Below are positions 3,757 to 6,003 of a DNA stretch of 6,003 bases, in pieces (the stretch's first letter is position 1; every line of letters starts with the position of its first letter). The stretch is taken from contig CAMLIL010000164.1 of assembly GCA_946480015.1 (NCBI GenBank), positions 1 to 6,003 on the forward strand, in the 5' to 3' direction. The DNA is from an uncultured Oxalobacteraceae bacterium. GTDB taxonomy: Bacteria; Pseudomonadota; Gammaproteobacteria; Burkholderiales; Burkholderiaceae. The position numbers and the translations under genes were made by a program. The notes below the pieces were generated by a model. It did not search any database. It had not been told where the DNA came from and saw nothing but the letters and a program-made list of their open reading frames with translations.

Positions 3757-6003
3757 TCATGGCCAGTACGCCGGGCGCAACTGGTCCGGCGTACCGGCGT
3801 AACCGTGCGTCACGGCGAAAGCGGCCAGTTCGCGCGGCGACTCGCCCACGCCGAACAGCGACCACACAAACATGCGGGCATACAGCTCGCAGCGTTCCTG
3901 TCCCGACAACGCCGGGTCGGCCGCCAGCCGGGCCTTGAGTGCGGCCAGGCTGTTGTGCTGGACCTCCATGCGCACGCCGCCGCCGGCGCTGGTATCGAAC
4001 ACCATCAGGCGCCGCTGCGCGTCCCAGCGCTGCCACTCGGGGCCAGGCGCACCGTGGCGCGCGAGGGCGGTCCAGTAGCCGGCCATGGCGTCCGAGACTT
4101 CCTTGCGGCCAGGGCGGTTGGCGGCAGTGAAGGAGCGGAACGGATCGAATTCGCCGTCCAGGTCGCGGAACACGAACGCCATCTCCAGCACATGGGCCGC
4201 GCCCAGCAGCAGCGCAGGCTGGATCAGCGGCACGGAAGGCTGCTCGTCCCAGTCGAAGCGGTAGACCCACACATCGGCATGGCCCGACGCGGCCATGGCG
4301 GAAGCCGGCTCCAGTGCGCCCGAGGTTTGCCACAGCGCCGACATGTACTCGGCGTGGCGCTGGTAGCGCGCGCGGTTGCGCATCACCGGGATACTGCCGA
4401 ACAGCATGCGCACGTAGGCCGGGTTGTTGGACATGAAGATCTTGTACTCGTCGCGGTTGGTGCCGATGATGGTCGGCACCGCGTGGTAGCGGCCGCGCTC
4501 CAGGAACACGTCGGCCAGCGGCATGGCGGGCAGCACGTGGCCGTCCTGGAACACGTACGGCGCGTCGTAGAAACTGAGCGCGCCCGGCGTGATGGGCGCC
4601 AGCAGCGCTTCCGGCGCCAGGCCGCGCACGAAGGCGGCGATTTCCGCTGGCGGCATGGATGCGATGATGGCCTTGGCAGCTTCGCGGTCGGCGGCGCGGC
4701 CGGCGCGCTGCAGCCATTGGCACAGCAGCTCGCGCGAGCTGAGCGCATGCCCCGGCCGGGCGTCATCGGTGTAGTTGCGCGCCTGCGCCATGCTGGCGCT
4801 GAGCGTGAAGGGCGACTGCAGGATGGCTTTGTGGAACAGCCCTTTGGCCAAGGGACTGGCCAGCAGGGTGTACACGTTCAGGGCGCCGGCCGATTCACCG
4901 AAGATCGTCACGTTGTCCGGATCGCCGCCGAAGGCGCCGATATGCTGCTGCACCCATTCGAGCGCGGCGATCAGGTCGAGCGTGCCAAAGTTACCGGAGC
5001 GGTCGGCCGCGCTGTCGCCGTCCTGCGCCAGTTCGGCGAGGCTGAACCAGCCCAGGATGCCGAGACGGTAATTGGCCGACACCACGATCACGTCGTCCTG
5101 GCCGGCCAGGTTGCGCAAGGTGGTGTAGGTGGACGCGGTGCCGGCGGTGTTGGCGCCGCCGTGAATCCAGAACATCACCGGGCGCCGGCTGGCCGATGCC
5201 GCGTCCGGCGTCATGCAGGGTGCATAAATATTCAGGCTCAGGCAGTCTTCCGATCCGGCCGGCTTGCCCCATCGGGCGGGCGGCAGTTCCAGCGTAATGC
5301 CGCCCAGCTGCAGCGCCGGCGCGCCGCTGGCGACCGCCTCGCGCACGCCGCTCCAGGCCAGCGGCGCGCGCGGCGCCTTCCAGCGCAGGGCGCCGACCGG
5401 CGGCTGGGCGTAGGGAATGCCCAGCCAGGCGTGGGTGCCGTTGGTCTCGGCGCGGCCGATCAGATCACCGAGGGCAGTCGAACGCAGGGCCTCTGGATCG
5501 GGCCGCTGCGCCGCCTTGTGCGGCATCAGGAAGTGCGCCAGCGCCGGCACCAGCACCAGCGCGCCGACCATGTTCCAGATGAACATGAAGGCCAGCAGGA
5601 TGCCCATATCGGCCTGAAATTTGATCGGCGAGAACAGCCAGGTAGCCACCGCCACGGCCAGGGTCACGCCGGTCAGGATCACGACCCGGCCGGTAAAGCG
5701 CAGCGCGTGCAGGTAGGCGTCGGACAGGGTGGCGCCGGCGCGCATGCGGGTCAGCATCACGCTCAGTACATACAGCGCGTAGTCAACGCCGATGCCCACG
5801 CCGAGGGCGATCACCGGCAGGGTGGCCACCTTGACGCCCATGCCCAGCACCACCATCAGCACTTCGCACAGGATCGAGGTGAGCACCAGCGGCAGCACCG
5901 CCACCAGCACCGCGCGCCATGAGCGGAAGGTGGCATAGCACAGCAGGATCACCGCGCCGTAGACCCAGAACAGCATGTCGTGCATGGCCTTCTTGACGAC
6001 GAT
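3757..6003 (-). CDS. RND/MMPL-type transporter C-terminus fused in frame to a type-B carboxylesterase (5' end outside window)
   Basis: One open frame of 748 codons plus stop, still open at the right edge. Residues are numbered from the first in-window ATG (5985-5983), six codons inside the frame and not the true start. Residues 1-153 are the end of an RND/MMPL permease: about five hydrophobic segments (near 4-20, 25-51, 53-81, 99-118, 126-153), with GVGIGVDYALY at 62-72 and FQADMGILLAFMFIWNM at 123-139. A short linker (about 155-171) leads into a complete carboxylesterase (172-742): LGIPYAQPPVGALRW at 188-202, SEDCLSLNIYAP at 245-256, oxyanion HGG at 275-277, nucleophile Ser365 in GESAG, Glu513 in GTNRDEYKIF, and His598 in LGAAHVLEM. 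The triad is intact. The esterase has no signal peptide or supported start: the nearest in-frame ATG (residue 154, 5526-5524) lacks a ribosome site and lies at the end of the last helix. RND proteins end in the cytoplasm, so the esterase is predicted cytoplasmic and membrane-tethered. Possible roles are hydrolysis of imported phenolic esters or detoxification; both are inferred from context. A sequencing or assembly artefact at the junction remains possible. Confidence 0.82.
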   Translation of the reverse strand: MVVKKAMHDMLFWVYGAVILLCYATFRSWRAVLVAVLPLVLTSILCEVLMVVLGMGVKVATLPVIALGVGIGVDYALYVLSVMLTRMRAGATLSDAYLHALRFTGRVVILTGVTLAVAVATWLFSPIKFQADMGILLAFMFIWNMVGALVLVPALAHFLMPHKAAQRPDPEALRSTALGDLIGRAETNGTHAWLGIPYAQPPVGALRWKAPRAPLAWSGVREAVASGAPALQLGGITLELPPARWGKPAGSEDCLSLNIYAPCMTPDAASASRRPVMFWIHGGANTAGTASTYTTLRNLAGQDDVIVVSANYRLGILGWFSLAELAQDGDSAADRSGNFGTLDLIAALEWVQQHIGAFGGDPDNVTIFGESAGALNVYTLLASPLAKGLFHKAILQSPFTLSASMAQARNYTDDARPGHALSSRELLCQWLQRAGRAADREAAKAIIASMPPAEIAAFVRGLAPEALLAPITPGALSFYDAPYVFQDGHVLPAMPLADVFLERGRYHAVPTIIGTNRDEYKIFMSNNPAYVRMLFGSIPVMRNRARYQRHAEYMSALWQTSGALEPASAMAASGHADVWVYRFDWDEQPSVPLIQPALLLGAAHVLEMAFVFRDLDGEFDPFRSFTAANRPGRKEVSDAMAGYWTALARHGAPGPEWQRWDAQRRLMVFDTSAGGGVRMEVQHNSLAALKARLAADPALSGQERCELYARMFVWSLFGVGESPRELAAFAVTHGYAGTPDQLRPAYWP

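Noticed and set aside
3272..4723. Minus-strand open frame of 483 codons across marR and the esterase end
   Set aside because: Pro/Arg/Ala-rich shadow in another frame. It would overlap the esterase on the same strand and run antisense to all of marR, and no motif is seen.
5470..5526. A separate esterase gene starting at the internal ATG (5526-5524)
   Set aside because: No Shine-Dalgarno precedes it, it lies inside the conserved end of the last RND helix, and the upstream frame has no stop that would end the transporter. A single fused frame is the simpler reading, though a secondary internal start cannot be excluded.
3805..5922. Long plus-strand open frame (705 codons) antisense to the transporter-esterase gene
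   Set aside because: Low-complexity Gln/His/Arg/Gly composition and no recognisable domain. It mirrors a real gene with clear membrane helices and a carboxylesterase triad. Its length is explained by high GC content.
1..6003. Search by eye for tRNA/rRNA genes, CRISPR arrays, insertion sequences, integrase genes and attachment sites
   Set aside because: Nothing resembling these was seen. The window is almost fully occupied by five protein-coding genes.

Overview
The window looks like part of a hydroxycinnamate (ferulate / p-coumarate / caffeate) catabolic locus. The likely host is a GC-rich Gram-negative proteobacterium. A beta-proteobacterium such as an Oxalobacteraceae/Burkholderiales member fits best, but that rests on codon use, protein character and gene content only, not on a marker gene. 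Coding density is very high. The only sizeable non-coding stretch is a conspicuously AT-rich 109-bp divergent promoter region at 3184-3292.

Left part (3183 down to 1, minus strand): an apparent three-gene operon transcribed in the order ech, vdh, fcs. Ech is feruloyl-CoA hydratase/lyase with all diagnostic residues present. Vdh is vanillin dehydrogenase, an intact NAD(P)-dependent aldehyde dehydrogenase. Fcs is feruloyl-CoA synthetase, whose first 279 codons are in the window and which runs off the left edge. Together they form the CoA-dependent, non-beta-oxidative route: ferulate + CoA + ATP gives feruloyl-CoA (Fcs); hydration and retro-aldol cleavage give vanillin + acetyl-CoA (Ech); oxidation gives vanillate (Vdh). 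Spacing is tight (43 nt, then 14 nt), and the fcs Shine-Dalgarno sequence overlaps the vdh stop codon.

Centre (3184-3751): a MarR-family regulator gene is divergent from ech. The shared intergenic region holds a good sigma70-like promoter for ech, a weaker one for marR, and a 15-bp inverted repeat. The repeat covers the ech -35/spacer and the predicted marR start point, so it is a natural candidate operator for a repressor relieved by an aromatic-CoA ligand.

Right part (3757-6003, minus strand, 5' end outside the window): one uninterrupted reading frame. It joins the last membrane helices of an RND/MMPL-type transporter directly to a complete type-B carboxylesterase domain with an intact Ser-Glu-His triad. 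The esterase has no signal peptide or credible start of its own. This in-frame transporter-esterase fusion is the most unusual element here. If it is real, RND topology would place the esterase on the cytoplasmic side of the inner membrane, next to an operon that consumes hydroxycinnamic acids. It converges on marR with only 5 bp between the stop codons.
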